A stretch of 64,000 bases of DNA from Bacillus sp. OV166 (GCF_900177675.1 NZ_FXWM01000001.1:1931001-1995000), one strand, 5' to 3'. Positions 54,566 through 64,000 are shown, counted from the first letter of the stretch. Program-made: numbers and translations. Notes: a model not told the origin generated them from the letters alone.

Positions 54566-54952
54566 TTGCAAATCATTCAAACTGTTGTGGTAAAACAAAT
54601 TCTAACGGAAAATAGTAAGAAAAGATTATTTGACCAATACGAGGCACAAAAGCTGCAGTACCAAAGGGAGATTAGTCAGCTTCAATTTGAGCTGAAGCGT
54701 TTGGAAAAAACCAAGGGATATTCCCCTGGAGCGTTAAAGAATCATTTTGAAAAAGAAATCAATAAACGTTTGGAAAAAGAAAAGCTTATTGAGTTTCAAA
54801 TCGAACAATTACATATGCTGCCATTAGGCAGTGAGTTAAAGGAAAAGGAAGTACAAGCCCTCGTTGAAATTAAGATAGGTGACATATGGGACGGGCGGAT
54901 TGGGCAACCTACAATTATCATAAAAGACGGAATAATAGAAGATATTCGCTAG
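54566..54952 (+). CDS. ylqD: YlqD family protein, function unknown
   Basis: A 128-aa protein of the conserved Firmicute YlqD family. A helical, charged region at about residues 20-80 suggests a coiled coil; the C-terminal part (VEIKIGDIWDGRI) looks like a small beta domain. No enzyme motif is visible. The start is taken as TTG at 54566, with GGGAGG 7 bases upstream, giving the family N-terminus; an ATG at 54545 precedes that site. Its place between khpA and rimM suggests a link with ribosomes, but this is only context. Confidence 0.85.
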   Translation: MQIIQTVVVKQILTENSKKRLFDQYEAQKLQYQREISQLQFELKRLEKTKGYSPGALKNHFEKEINKRLEKEKLIEFQIEQLHMLPLGSELKEKEVQALVEIKIGDIWDGRIGQPTIIIKDGIIEDIR

Positions 54953-54964
54953 AGGTGTAAAGAT

Positions 54965-55483
54965 ATGGAAAAATGGTTTAATGTCGGAAAAATTGTAAAC
55001 ACACAGGGGCTAAAGGGTGAAGTCCGAGTTATATCAAAGACTGACTTCCCTGAGAAACGCTATAAGGCAGGAAATGTATTATATTTGTTTATGCCTAATT
55101 CTAGTTCGCCGATTGAACTAACAGTTAAAAGCCGCCGAACCCATAAAAATTTTGAATTACTAACATTTGAAGGTTATAACAATATCAATGAAGTAGAAAA
55201 ATTTAGGGATGGAATTCTAAAAGTACCTGAAACACAGCTTGGTACATTAAATGAGGATGAATTTTATTACCATGAGATTATTGGATGCCTTGTTGCTACA
55301 ACAAAAGGCGAGGAGCTTGGAAAAGTTTCTGAAATTCTATCTCCTGGTGCCAATGACGTTTGGGTGGTTAAAGGTAAAGGCGGCAAAGAAATACTAATCC
55401 CTTATATCCATGATGTGGTCAAGAAAGTAGATGTGAAAGAAAAAGTCATACTAATCGATCCAATCGAAGGGTTACTTTCATGA
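54965..55483 (+). CDS. rimM: 16S rRNA processing protein RimM
   Basis: Assembly factor for the 30S head domain that binds S19. The 172-aa protein has the N-terminal RimM barrel ([16 protein letters not shown]) and a C-terminal PRC barrel ([13 protein letters not shown]). It overlaps trmD by four bases (ATGA). Confidence 0.97.
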   Translation: MEKWFNVGKIVNTQGLKGEVRVISKTDFPEKRYKAGNVLYLFMPNSSSPIELTVKSRRTHKNFELLTFEGYNNINEVEKFRDGILKVPETQLGTLNEDEFYYHEIIGCLVATTKGEELGKVSEILSPGANDVWVVKGKGGKEILIPYIHDVVKKVDVKEKVILIDPIEGLLS

Positions 55484-56223
55484 TGCAAATAGATATTCTC
55501 ACCTTATTTCCGGAGATGTTTACCGGGGTACTGGGACAATCGATTTTGCAAAAGGCTGCTGAGAAATCTGCGGTCAACTATAACGTCGTCAATTTTCGCG
55601 GGTTTGCTGATAATAAACATTCAACTGTTGATGATTATCCTTACGGCGGCGGAGCTGGTATGGTATTAAAACCGCAGCCCATTTTTGATGCTGTAACAGT
55701 CCTCAAGGAAAAAGCAAAAAGTACGAATCCACGGGTGATTCTTCTTTGTCCGCAGGGTGAACGATATGAGCAGCGGAAAGCGGAGGAATTGGCAAAGGAA
55801 GAGCATTTGATTTTTATCTGTGGGCATTACGAGGGTTATGACGAACGAATTCGTGAACATGTAGTAACAGATGAAATCTCAATTGGTGATTATGTCTTAA
55901 CTGGCGGTGAACTTGGTGCGATGGTTATCGTTGATAGTGTAGTCCGACTCTTACCAGAAGTGCTGGGAAATCAAGAATCTCATATGAAGGACTCTTTCAG
56001 CACAGGACTGCTTGAGCATCCTCACTACACAAGACCTGCTGATTTCCGGGGACTGAAGGTTCCAGAAGTTCTATTATCAGGTAATCATAAATTAATAGAA
56101 GAATGGCGTAATAAAGAAGCGTTACGTCGAACAATATTAAGACGTCCAGACCTACTTGAGAAAATAGAATTGACTAATGAACAGGAAAAATGGCTTAAAG
56201 AAGTAAAAAAAGAATACGAGTAG
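55480..56223 (+). CDS. trmD: tRNA (guanine37-N1)-methyltransferase
   Basis: Adds methyl to G37 of tRNAs reading CNN codons, preventing frameshifts. The 247-aa SPOUT-family protein has the knotted SAM-binding segments [25 protein letters not shown] and [15 protein letters not shown], and the RRPDLL segment near the C-terminus. Two ATG codons stand in tandem at 55480 and 55483; either may start. Confidence 0.98.
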   Translation: MMQIDILTLFPEMFTGVLGQSILQKAAEKSAVNYNVVNFRGFADNKHSTVDDYPYGGGAGMVLKPQPIFDAVTVLKEKAKSTNPRVILLCPQGERYEQRKAEELAKEEHLIFICGHYEGYDERIREHVVTDEISIGDYVLTGGELGAMVIVDSVVRLLPEVLGNQESHMKDSFSTGLLEHPHYTRPADFRGLKVPEVLLSGNHKLIEEWRNKEALRRTILRRPDLLEKIELTNEQEKWLKEVKKEYE

Positions 56224-56225
56224 TA

Positions 56226-56254
56226 TTGCGCGAGTTTAGCAATTATGTTATGAT
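56226..56254 (+). promoter_or_regulatory. candidate rplS promoter
   Basis: TTGCGC and TATGAT are separated by 17 bases, just after the trmD stop. It would give rplS a separate leader of about 110 bases. Confidence 0.6.
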
Positions 56255-56275
56255 ACTACTTGTGACTTGAGCTGA

Positions 56276-56713
<438 letters not shown>

Positions 56714-56725
56714 TATGAAAAGAAA

Positions 56726-56757
56726 AAGAGCTTGCTCGGGAGCAGGCTCTTTTTTTT
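56726..56757 (+). terminator. terminator after rplS
   Basis: AAGAGCTTGCTC pairs with GAGCAGGCTCTT (one G-U pair), followed by eight T in total. Confidence 0.9.
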
Positions 56758-56932
56758 ATATTATCAATTTGATGCCCTTGTAATATTAAATTATGAGTTT
56801 ATAAATTGGTGCTGATTTTTTAACAAATTATTAAAGTTTGATTAAAAATATGATCCCATCGTGTTAAAATTATTGAAGTTATGTAAAATAAATTTATAAA
56901 ACATTTTTTTACGTAGAATGGCGGGGATTGTT

Positions 56933-57490
56933 ATGACAAAAAAGAAAAATGAACTCTGGGAATGGACAAAGGCCCTTTTGATTGCTGTCATATTAGCTGC
57001 AGTTATCCGGTACTTCCTTTTTGCTCCAATCGTTGTCGATGGTTTATCGATGATGCCGACATTGAAGGATCAGGATCGAATGATTGTAAATAAGTTTAGT
57101 TATAATATTGGTGAGCCAAAGCGATTTGATATCATTGTCTTTCATGCACCAGAACAAAAGGATTACATAAAGCGCGTGATTGGATTGCCTGGCGACACAA
57201 TTGAGTATAAAGATGATACATTATATGTTAATGGAAAAGCGTATAAAGAGCCATATTTGGATAAATATAAAAAAGAAGTAGAGGATGGGCCGTTAACAGA
57301 TCCATTTACCTTGGAAGAAAAAATAGGACGAAAAACAGTTCCGGAAGGTGAATTGTTTGTTATGGGTGACAATCGCCGCTTCAGTAAAGATAGTCGGCAT
57401 ATTGGGACCATTTCCTATGATAAAATTATCGGTAAAACCAGTTTCGTTTACTGGCCTTTAAATGATGCACATATCGTAACAGTGAAATAG
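56933..57490 (+). CDS. lepB: type I signal peptidase
   Basis: Membrane serine protease that cleaves signal peptides of secreted proteins. The 185-aa protein has one N-terminal membrane segment (about residues 13-31), nucleophile Ser39 in GLSMMPT, general base Lys80 in [11 protein letters not shown], and the motif [11 protein letters not shown]. It is the short Gram-positive (SipS-like) form. I recall no such gene between rplS and rbgA in B. subtilis, but this order is seen in other Bacilli. GCGGGGA precedes the ATG. Confidence 0.96.
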   Translation: MTKKKNELWEWTKALLIAVILAAVIRYFLFAPIVVDGLSMMPTLKDQDRMIVNKFSYNIGEPKRFDIIVFHAPEQKDYIKRVIGLPGDTIEYKDDTLYVNGKAYKEPYLDKYKKEVEDGPLTDPFTLEEKIGRKTVPEGELFVMGDNRRFSKDSRHIGTISYDKIIGKTSFVYWPLNDAHIVTVK

Positions 57491-57510
57491 AGTTTGGGAG
57501 GTGGCCAGCT

Positions 57511-58374
57511 ATGACGATCCAATGGTTTCCAGGCCATATGGCTAAGGCTCGCAGAGAGGTCACGGAAAAGTTAAAATTAGTAGATATTATTTTTGAATTA
57601 GTGGATGCGAGGATTCCTTATTCCTCGAGAAATCCGATGATAGATGAAATCATTCAGCATAAGCCAAGGCTTGTCTTATTAAATAAGGCTGACATGGCGG
57701 ATAAAGAAGCAACAAGGGAATGGATTGAGTTTTTTGCGAATAAAGGTATTAAAGCACTCGCAATAAATTCTCATGCGGGAGAAGGCATGAGAGACATTGC
57801 CAACGCTTCAAAGGAAATATTGAAGGAAAAGTTTGACCGTTTAAGAGCTAGAGGTGTCAACAATCCAAGAGCGATCCGAGCGATGATAGTTGGAATTCCT
57901 AACGCTGGTAAATCGACGTTAATCAATCGATTGGCAAAGAAAAATATCGCTAAAACAGGAAATACGCCTGGTGTAACAAAGGCCCAACAATGGATTAAAG
58001 TGGGGAAGGAAATGGAACTGCTTGATACCCCGGGGATATTATGGCCAAAATTTGAAGACCAAGAAGTCGGCAAAAAACTTGCCGTTACAGGCGCAATCAA
58101 AGATACGTTATTAAATCTCCAGGATCTTACTGTCTATACCCTAAAGTATTTAGAACGAGCATATCCAGATCGTTTAAAAGAACGGTACAATCTTGATACC
58201 CTTCCTGAGGATGTTGTAGAGATGTTTGACAAAATAGGAGTACTGCGTGGATGTCTTATGGCTGGTGGTATCGTTGATTATGATAAGGTTTCAGAATTGG
58301 TCATCAAGGAAATTAGGTCAGAAAAGTTTGGTCGGATTACATTTGAACGACCTGCAGATTTTATTGTTGAATAA
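57511..58374 (+). CDS. rbgA: RbgA, 50S ribosome assembly GTPase
   Basis: GTPase required for late assembly of the large subunit (YlqF). The 287-aa protein has permuted GTPase motifs, with NKAD (G4) at 58-61 before GIPNAGKST (G1) near 128-136 and DTPG (G3), and the N-terminal [11 protein letters not shown]-terminal helical domain binds rRNA. GGGAGGTGG precedes the ATG. Confidence 0.98.
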   Translation: MTIQWFPGHMAKARREVTEKLKLVDIIFELVDARIPYSSRNPMIDEIIQHKPRLVLLNKADMADKEATREWIEFFANKGIKALAINSHAGEGMRDIANASKEILKEKFDRLRARGVNNPRAIRAMIVGIPNAGKSTLINRLAKKNIAKTGNTPGVTKAQQWIKVGKEMELLDTPGILWPKFEDQEVGKKLAVTGAIKDTLLNLQDLTVYTLKYLERAYPDRLKERYNLDTLPEDVVEMFDKIGVLRGCLMAGGIVDYDKVSELVIKEIRSEKFGRITFERPADFIVE

Positions 58375-58392
58375 AGAATAAGGTCTTAATCG

Positions 58393-58421
58393 AGCTCTCC
58401 AATTGGGGAGCCTATTTTTTT
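58393..58421 (+). terminator. terminator after rbgA
   Basis: GCTCTCC pairs with GGGGAGC (one G-U pair), followed by CTATTTTTTT. Confidence 0.65.
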
Positions 58422-58579
58422 GTCATCAATCCTTATTGATTTTCAATTTTTAATGAAAATTCAATTATTACAATTTTTTTGTAGCTATTAAAATTTTATT
58501 TTAAAGTCAGGAAATCTATGATACAATCTTGATTGTTGATGTAATTGAAAAACGACATACCTAATTAATTTTATGCTTT

Positions 58580-58593
58580 TGTAATCGTTTTCA
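58580..58593 (+). promoter_or_regulatory. catabolite-responsive element (cre) for CcpA
   Basis: TGTAATCGTTTTCA fits the consensus TGWAANCGNTNWCA at every position. It lies 5 bases before the ribosome site of the regulator gene at 58613, so CcpA bound here should reduce its transcription when good sugars are present. Confidence 0.65.
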
Positions 58594-58612
58594 GTTATGG
58601 GAGGGGAAAATA

Positions 58613-59296
58613 TTGAAGGACAGTAATAAACCTGTTTTTAATTTAGCTTTTCGAACGGCTGATATGCTAGTGAAAATGTTTGGCAGCCGCTGTGAGGTTG
58701 CGGTTCATGATTTTAGTGATTTGAAAAAGTCATTAGTTTATTTAGCGGGTAACGTAACAGGAAGAAAAATCGGCTCGCCTATAACAGATTTAGTCTTAAC
58801 AGAACTAGCTAAGCCCTATTCTGAAGTACATGATATTCCCAACTATAAAACACAATCAAGTAAAGGTAATATTTTGAAATCTTCAACGGTTTTTTTGCGT
58901 GACCATGAGCAAAAGGTGATAGGTGCCCTATGTATGAATTACGATATTTCTCTGTTGATGCAAGTTGGAGGGGAATTAGAAGAGTTCATTAGCTATGATT
59001 TGGAACATACCAAATCTGAAAATTTTTATTCTACTGTCCAAGATGTCATTCAGAATATGGTGGATCAAGTCATTCATGAATTTAAAAAAGCTCCAGGGTT
59101 ATTGAGCCTTGACGAAAAGGTTGAATGTGTTCGTGGATTAGAAGAAAAAGGGGCTTTCTTGATAAAAGGTTCGACAGAGTACTTGGCTAGCGTATTGGGT
59201 GTGTCAAAGTTTACAATCTACAATTATCTTCAAAAAATCCGAACACACAATGATTACCAAATTGATGAGACTTTAAAAATAAGGGAAAAACGGTAA
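58613..59296 (+). CDS. YheO-like PAS/helix-turn-helix transcriptional regulator
   Basis: A 227-aa protein with an N-terminal YheO-type PAS-like domain (about residues 9-115: EVAVHDFSDLKKSLVYLAGN, GRKIGSPITDLVL, and GALCMNYD) and a C-terminal helix-turn-helix (STEYLASVLGVSKFTIYNYL, about 187-206). This pattern is found in E. coli YheO and the D-amino-acid regulator DauR. Its ligand is unknown. The start is TTG at 58613 with GGGAGGGG upstream. It stands in front of sdaAB-sdaAA in the same direction, so it is probably their regulator; this is inference from position. The gene is absent here in B. subtilis as I recall it. Confidence 0.85.
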   Translation: MKDSNKPVFNLAFRTADMLVKMFGSRCEVAVHDFSDLKKSLVYLAGNVTGRKIGSPITDLVLTELAKPYSEVHDIPNYKTQSSKGNILKSSTVFLRDHEQKVIGALCMNYDISLLMQVGGELEEFISYDLEHTKSENFYSTVQDVIQNMVDQVIHEFKKAPGLLSLDEKVECVRGLEEKGAFLIKGSTEYLASVLGVSKFTIYNYLQKIRTHNDYQIDETLKIREKR

Positions 59297-59402
59297 TACA
59301 CATCAAAGTAATAGGAGCTCCAGGGTTCGATTATTTTTAAAAAATACCCAATTAAAACAATTAAGGAATTACAAGAAATAAATGTTGTAGAAAAAAGCAG
59401 CC

Positions 59403-59423
59403 AAATAGTAAATTTTACTATTT
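59403..59423. promoter_or_regulatory. perfect 21-bp palindrome before sdaAB
   Basis: The arm AAATAGTAAA is mirrored perfectly around a single central T. It lies 29 bases before the sdaAB start and has the size of a dimeric regulator site. No T run follows, so it is not a terminator. Confidence 0.55.
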
Positions 59424-59452
59424 ATCAACTAGAGGTAAAAGGAGCGTTTTAA

Positions 59453-60115
59453 ATGAAATATCGATCCGCGTTTGATATTATCGGCCCGGTTATGATTGGC
59501 CCGTCAAGCTCTCATACAGCAGGTGCAGCACGAATTGGCAGGGTGGCAAGGACCTTGTTCGGAAAATTACCAAAGAAAGCCATTATCTCATTGTATGGTT
59601 CATTTGCAAAAACATATAAGGGACACGGAACGGACTTTGCAATTGTCGCAGGTCTATTAGATTTTGATACTTGTGATGAACGATTGCCTAAATCTTTGGA
59701 AATAGCAAATGAAATTGGATTAGAAATAGTATTTCAAACTGAAGAGGCAGTGGTGGATCATCCCAATACTGTCAAAATTAATCTATATGATGAGGCAAAC
59801 GAGCTTGAAATGGTGGGGATTTCTATTGGCGGCGGAACCATTGAAATTACAGAATTAAATTCTTTCCCGTTAAAGCTGTCGGGCGAACATCCCGCCATTT
59901 TGGTTGTTCATCAAGACCGATTTGGTATCATTTCTGCAGTAACCAATGTTTTATCAACCTATGAAATTAATATCGGCCATATGGAGGTTTCAAGGTTAGA
60001 AAAAGGTGAAATGGCTTTAATGGTAATTGAAGTCGACCAGAGAATTGAGGATATAGTTATTGAGGAATTAAAAAATCTTTCAAATGTAACACAAATCATT
60101 CGCATGGTTGTTTAG
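59453..60115 (+). CDS. sdaAB: L-serine deaminase, beta subunit
   Basis: With SdaAA it converts L-serine to pyruvate and ammonia. The 220-aa protein has the serine dehydratase beta domain with GPSSSHTAGAARIG at 17-30 and GSFAKTYKGHGTD near 49-61, and a C-terminal ACT domain (about 148-220) that may bind serine. AAAGGAG precedes the ATG. Gap to sdaAA is 33 bases. Confidence 0.96.
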   Translation: MKYRSAFDIIGPVMIGPSSSHTAGAARIGRVARTLFGKLPKKAIISLYGSFAKTYKGHGTDFAIVAGLLDFDTCDERLPKSLEIANEIGLEIVFQTEEAVVDHPNTVKINLYDEANELEMVGISIGGGTIEITELNSFPLKLSGEHPAILVVHQDRFGIISAVTNVLSTYEINIGHMEVSRLEKGEMALMVIEVDQRIEDIVIEELKNLSNVTQIIRMVV

Positions 60116-60148
60116 TGATAAATTTGTCACCCATCAGGAGGAATATTC

Positions 60149-61054
60149 ATGTTTCGAAATGTAGCAGAACTAGTACAACTTGCAGAAAGCAATCAAGTAA
60201 AAATAGCTGAAATAATGATTCGTCAAGAAATAGAAGTTTCAGGTCTTAGTAGAGAAGAAGTAATCGGAAAAATGGATAAAAATTTAACAATCATGGAACA
60301 AGCAGTGGAAAGAGGTCTAAATGGTGTGCATTCCCATACAGGCCTAACCGGTGGAGACGCTGTGCTGCTCCAAAACTATATTAAAAGCGGCAAGGCACTT
60401 GGCGGGAACATTTTATTAGATGCCGTCAGTAAAGCGGTGGCAACCAATGAAGTAAATGCCGCAATGGGCGTAATCTGTGCAACGCCAACTGCTGGTTCAG
60501 CAGGCGTTGTACCTGGTACATTATTTGCAGTAAAAGAAAAGTTAAATCCAACAAGAGAAGAAATGATAGAGTTTTTATTTACCTCAGCAGCGTTCGGTTT
60601 CGTTGTCGCTAATAATGCCTCCATTTCTGGTGCGGCTGGCGGGTGTCAAGCAGAGGTAGGCTCAGCAAGTGGAATGGCCGCCGCTGCAATTGTAGAACTT
60701 GCTGGCGGTTCACCAAAGCAGGCTGCAGAGGCGATGGCAATTACTTTGAAGAATATGCTGGGATTGGTATGTGACCCTGTAGCAGGCCTTGTTGAAGTTC
60801 CTTGTGTGAAACGAAATGCAATGGGCGCATCCAATGCCATTACTGCAGCCGATATGGCACTAGCTGGCATTACAAGCAGAATACCCTGTGATGAGGTCAT
60901 TCATGCGATGTTCTTAATTGGCCAATCCATGCCATCTTCCTTAAGGGAAACTGCAGAGGGTGGACTTGCAGCAACTCCGACAGGAAGAAGACTTGAACAA
61001 GAAATTTTTGGTACGAACAAAACATTTAAACTTAAAGACTTTGTTTTAGCCTAA
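60149..61054 (+). CDS. sdaAA: L-serine deaminase, alpha subunit
   Basis: Catalytic iron-sulfur subunit. The 301-aa protein has the family segments HSHTGLTGGD, CATPTAGSAGVVPG, GCQAEVGSASGMA and VCDPVAGLVEVPCVKRN; the cysteines in these hold the 4Fe-4S cluster that acts in dehydration. It is followed by a hairpin terminator. In B. subtilis the pair lies between yloV and recG; here it lies between rbgA and rnhB. Confidence 0.96.
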   Translation: MFRNVAELVQLAESNQVKIAEIMIRQEIEVSGLSREEVIGKMDKNLTIMEQAVERGLNGVHSHTGLTGGDAVLLQNYIKSGKALGGNILLDAVSKAVATNEVNAAMGVICATPTAGSAGVVPGTLFAVKEKLNPTREEMIEFLFTSAAFGFVVANNASISGAAGGCQAEVGSASGMAAAAIVELAGGSPKQAAEAMAITLKNMLGLVCDPVAGLVEVPCVKRNAMGASNAITAADMALAGITSRIPCDEVIHAMFLIGQSMPSSLRETAEGGLAATPTGRRLEQEIFGTNKTFKLKDFVLA

Positions 61055-61070
61055 GAAAAGAGTGAAACAG

Positions 61071-61107
61071 CACCCAATTTATCTGGAATATTGGGTGTTA
61101 TTTTTAT
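61071..61107 (+). terminator. terminator after sdaAA
   Basis: CACCCAA pairs with TTGGGTG, followed by TTATTTTTATTG. Confidence 0.75.
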
Positions 61108-61151
61108 TGTTTTTACAAATTTGACAAGGTATTATTACAACGGGTGATAAA

Positions 61152-61919
61152 ATGAAACAATTAACAATCGCAGAAATTGAACGACAATTGGAAAATATAT
61201 CAGTAGAAACTGATCCTTTCTTGTTGGGTATTCTTCAAGATGAGCGGAAGGGTGTCCAACAGCTGGTACATAGATGGAGTAAGAAATTTGCGGAGAATCA
61301 TCGACTAAAAGAAAAGTTTGTTGAAATGAATGTCTATGAGCATAAATGGCGCAAAAGAGGATATGAAAAGATTGCCGGTATCGATGAAGTGGGTAGAGGG
61401 CCGCTTGCAGGTCCGGTGGTTGCAGCAGCTGTCATTTTGCCAAAAGACTTTTACTTAGCAGGGATAGACGATTCTAAGAAGCTCTCTGAAAAAAAACGCT
61501 TGGAATTCGATTCGATTATTAGAAAAGAAGCGATTGCCTTCAGTATTGCAATGATCCATGCCAAGGAAATAGATGAAATTAATATTTATGAAGCTACAAA
61601 AAAAGCGATGAAAGCTGCCATCTCATCCTTAGATCCAAAGCCGGATTTATTGCTAATTGACGCAATGAAGCTGGAAACCCCCTTTACCTCTGAGTCTATT
61701 ATTAAGGGTGATTCAAAAAGTATCTCTATCGCCGCCGCTTCGATTATAGCGAAAGTAGCAAGAGATGATTTGATGAAGGAAATTTCACAGACCTATCCAG
61801 TCTATGGATTTCAACAGAACATGGGCTACGGAACAAAGGAACATATCGAAGCCATCCAAAAACACGGAATAACCTCTTATCACAGAAAAAGTTTCGCACC
61901 AATAAAGGATTTTGTTTAA
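61152..61919 (+). CDS. rnhB: ribonuclease HII
   Basis: Removes ribonucleotides from DNA and RNA primers. The 255-aa protein has an N-terminal extension typical of Bacilli and the catalytic motif GIDEVGRGPLAGPV with Asp78 and Glu79, followed by further acidic residues in DDSKKLS and LLIDAMKL. Only a weak ribosome site (GGGTGAT) lies before the ATG. Confidence 0.97.
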   Translation: MKQLTIAEIERQLENISVETDPFLLGILQDERKGVQQLVHRWSKKFAENHRLKEKFVEMNVYEHKWRKRGYEKIAGIDEVGRGPLAGPVVAAAVILPKDFYLAGIDDSKKLSEKKRLEFDSIIRKEAIAFSIAMIHAKEIDEINIYEATKKAMKAAISSLDPKPDLLLIDAMKLETPFTSESIIKGDSKSISIAAASIIAKVARDDLMKEISQTYPVYGFQQNMGYGTKEHIEAIQKHGITSYHRKSFAPIKDFV

Positions 61920-61939
61920 TTATAAAACACAATAATAAA

Positions 61940-61967
61940 AAGCAGGCACTGCTTGTTTTTTATTATT
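61940..61967 (+). terminator. terminator after rnhB
   Basis: AAGCAG pairs with CTGCTT around three bases, followed by GTTTTTTATT. The stem is short. Confidence 0.6.
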
Positions 61968-62078
61968 GTAGAAAACAAATTATACCAAATAAGGTGTAGA
62001 TTCCCTTGGTTTATCCAAAACAAATGATTGATTATTCTGAATTTTTTTAAAGACGTATATAATTTTTTAGCATAATGG

Positions 62079-62107
62079 TAGACAAGGTAACTGTCATTAT
62101 ATAAAAT
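62079..62107 (+). promoter_or_regulatory. candidate sucC promoter
   Basis: TAGACA and TAAAAT are separated by 17 bases, about 47 bases before the sucC start. A second TATAAT at 62058 lacks a good -35 box. Confidence 0.45.
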
Positions 62108-62153
62108 GAAAACGGAGTCAGTTTTTAGAAGAGTTTGAATAGGAGGATGGGAA

Positions 62154-63314
62154 ATGAATATCCATGAGTATCAAGGGAAAGAGATCCTCAGAAAATACGG
62201 GGTAGCAGTTCCGAATGGGAAAGTAGCATTCACTGTAGAAGAAGCAGTGGAAGCAGCAAAAGAACTAGGCACACAGGTTTGTGTGGTAAAAGCACAAATC
62301 CATGCTGGCGGACGGGGGAAAGCCGGTGGTGTTAAAGTTGCGAAAAACCTTGATGAGGTTCGTACATATGCAAGCGAAATCCTCGGCAAAACACTTGTAA
62401 CACACCAAACAGGTCCTGAAGGAAAAGAAGTCAAGCGCCTGCTTATTGAAGAAGGCTGTGACATCAAAAAAGAATATTATGTTGGTTTAGTATTAGACCG
62501 CGCTACTTCACGTGTTGTCCTAATGGCATCTGAAGAAGGCGGAACGGAAATCGAAGAGGTTGCTGAAAAGACTCCAGAGAAAATTTTTAAAGAAGAAATT
62601 GATCCAGTCGTCGGATTACAGCCATTCCAAGCTCGCCGAATTGCGTTCAATATTAATATTCCAAAAGAATTAATTAATCAAGCTGTAAAATTTATGACGG
62701 CTCTTTATAGTGCCTATATCGAGAAAGATTGCTCGATTGCGGAAATCAACCCGCTCGTTGTTACAGGTGACGGTAAGGTAATGGCACTTGATGCAAAATT
62801 GAACTTTGACTCAAATGCCCTATATCGTCAGAAAGATGTACTTGAGTACCGTGACCTTGAAGAAGAGGATGCAAAGGAAATTGAAGCATCTAAATATGAT
62901 TTAAGCTATGTTGCTTTAGATGGAAACATTGGCTGTATGGTTAATGGCGCAGGACTTGCCATGTCAACGATGGATATAATTAAACATTACGGCGGCGATC
63001 CCGCAAACTTCCTTGATGTTGGGGGCGGCGCGACAGCTGAAAAGGTTACAGAGGCATTTAAAATTATCCTTTCTGATCCAAACGTAAAAGGTATTTTCGT
63101 CAATATCTTTGGTGGAATCATGAAGTGTGATGTTATTGCTGAGGGTGTAGTAGAAGCAGCTAAGCAGGTTGGACTTAGTGTTCCACTTGTTGTTCGCTTA
63201 GAGGGAACAAATGTTGACTTAGGTAAGAAAATCCTATCAGAGTCAAGTGTAGACATTATTGCTGCTGAATCCATGGCTGACGGCGCACAAAAAATCGTTT
63301 CATTAGTGAAATAG
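62154..63314 (+). CDS. sucC: succinyl-CoA synthetase, beta subunit
   Basis: ATP-grasp subunit of the citric acid cycle enzyme that makes ATP or GTP while converting succinyl-CoA to succinate. The 386-aa protein has [17 protein letters not shown] at the start, the ATP-grasp loop [15 protein letters not shown], metal-site segment AEINPLVV and the C-terminal ligase domain with GGGATAEKV and [16 protein letters not shown] precedes the ATG. Confidence 0.98.
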   Translation: MNIHEYQGKEILRKYGVAVPNGKVAFTVEEAVEAAKELGTQVCVVKAQIHAGGRGKAGGVKVAKNLDEVRTYASEILGKTLVTHQTGPEGKEVKRLLIEEGCDIKKEYYVGLVLDRATSRVVLMASEEGGTEIEEVAEKTPEKIFKEEIDPVVGLQPFQARRIAFNINIPKELINQAVKFMTALYSAYIEKDCSIAEINPLVVTGDGKVMALDAKLNFDSNALYRQKDVLEYRDLEEEDAKEIEASKYDLSYVALDGNIGCMVNGAGLAMSTMDIIKHYGGDPANFLDVGGGATAEKVTEAFKIILSDPNVKGIFVNIFGGIMKCDVIAEGVVEAAKQVGLSVPLVVRLEGTNVDLGKKILSESSVDIIAAESMADGAQKIVSLVK

Positions 63315-63336
63315 GATCGAAGAAAGGGGAATTAAC

Positions 63337-64000
63337 GTGAGCGTTTTTATTAATAAAGATACAAAGGTTATTGTTCAAGGGATTACAGGATCAACAGCCC
63401 TGTTTCATACAAAGCAAATGCTTGAATATGGTACACAGATTGTTGGCGGTACCTCTCCAGGAAAAGGCGGGTTGGAAGTAGAAGGTGTGCCTGTTTTTAA
63501 CACGGTTAAAGATGCTGTTGAAGCAACTGGTGCAACTGCATCCGTTATTTACGTACCGGCACCATTTGCTGCAGATGCGATTATCGAAGCGGTTGATGCA
63601 GAATTGGATCTTGCTATCTGTATCACTGAACATATTCCGGTATTGGATATGGTTAAAGTTAAGCGTTATATGGAAGGTAAAAAGACGCGCTTAGTCGGTC
63701 CGAACTGTCCTGGTGTTATTACAGCTGATGAGTGTAAAATCGGCATCATGCCTGGTTATATCCATACAAAAGGCCATGTGGGTGTTGTATCACGCTCTGG
63801 AACATTAACATACGAAGCGGTTCACCAATTAACACAAGCCGGATTAGGCCAAACAACTGCTGTTGGTATCGGCGGCGATCCTGTAAACGGAACAAACTTC
63901 ATCGATGTATTAAAAGCATTTAATGAAGATCCTGAAACATATGCTGTTATTATGATTGGTGAAATCGGCGGTACTGCCGAAGAAGAAGCTGCTGAGTGGG
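63337..64000 (+). CDS. sucD: succinyl-CoA synthetase, alpha subunit (partial, 5' part)
   Basis: The first 221 codons; the gene runs off the right edge. The CoA-binding Rossmann segment [22 protein letters not shown] and VGPNCPGVI are visible. The phosphorylated histidine expected near residue 246 lies beyond the edge. The start is a GTG with AAAGGGGA upstream, 22 bases after sucC. Confidence 0.97.
   Translation, partial: MSVFINKDTKVIVQGITGSTALFHTKQMLEYGTQIVGGTSPGKGGLEVEGVPVFNTVKDAVEATGATASVIYVPAPFAADAIIEAVDAELDLAICITEHIPVLDMVKVKRYMEGKKTRLVGPNCPGVITADECKIGIMPGYIHTKGHVGVVSRSGTLTYEAVHQLTQAGLGQTTAVGIGGDPVNGTNFIDVLKAFNEDPETYAVIMIGEIGGTAEEEAAEW

Noticed and set aside
54433..54615. 60-aa open frame between khpA and ylqD
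   Set aside because: It covers the khpA terminator and the dispersed repeat and overlaps ylqD in another frame.
59315..59452. Open stretch of 45 codons reading into the gap before sdaAB, ending TAA
   Set aside because: It has a protein-like composition (KTIKELQEINVVEKSS) but no start codon and an in-frame stop just upstream. In A-rich sequence this length can occur by chance; it may be a decayed gene end, but this cannot be supported.

Overview
The window is a stretch of chromosome from a low-GC, endospore-forming Bacillaceae bacterium. Protein sequences and gene order follow the Bacillus subtilis ylmH-divIVA-ileS ... sucC-sucD region closely, and spoVM and a ylyA homologue indicate sporulation. 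The genus cannot be fixed from the sequence. It is not B. subtilis itself, because several local gene differences and short dispersed intergenic repeats set it apart.

Layout. 1-5800: end of ylmH, divIVA, ileS behind a tRNA-Ile T-box leader, ylyA, lspA and the pseudouridine synthase ylyB. 5790-17810: a complete UMP biosynthesis operon (pyrR, pyrP, pyrB, pyrC, carA, carB, pyrK, pyrD, pyrF, pyrE) with three PyrR-binding attenuators, before pyrR, pyrP and pyrB. 17816-19525 (minus strand): rqcH, a ribosome quality control factor. 19756-28410: calcium-type P-ATPase yloB, RNase-like yloC, biofilm regulator remA, gmk, rpoZ, coaBC and priA. 28527-37655: def, fmt, rsmB, rlmN, the phosphatase/kinase pair prpC-prkC, rsgA, rpe, thiN and the 27-residue spoVM. 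37811-37999 (minus strand): rpmB. 38284-46486: yloU, yloV (fatty acid kinase type), recG and the FapR-controlled lipid operon fapR-plsX-fabD-fabG-acpP. 46657-56713: rnc, smc, ftsY, ylxM, ffh, rpsP, khpA, ylqD, rimM, trmD and rplS. 56933-64000: lepB, rbgA, a serine deaminase module (YheO-like regulator, sdaAB, sdaAA), rnhB, sucC and the start of sucD.

The genes form several functional blocks: pyrimidine synthesis under PyrR attenuation; translation start, formylation and rRNA modification; lipid synthesis under FapR; and protein targeting together with ribosome maturation. Many starts overlap the preceding stop (ATGA, GTGA or TTGA), so translational coupling is common.

I found no prophage, insertion sequence, CRISPR array, rRNA or tRNA, and no clear undescribed multi-gene system. 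The items most worth a second look are: the serine deaminase module, which has its own regulator, an exact match to the CcpA cre consensus and a perfect 21-bp palindrome in front of sdaAB; short dispersed repeats of three kinds; a terminator-like hairpin in the rpmB leader; and a PyrR site before pyrB that departs from consensus. Statements about B. subtilis come from memory and were not checked by search.
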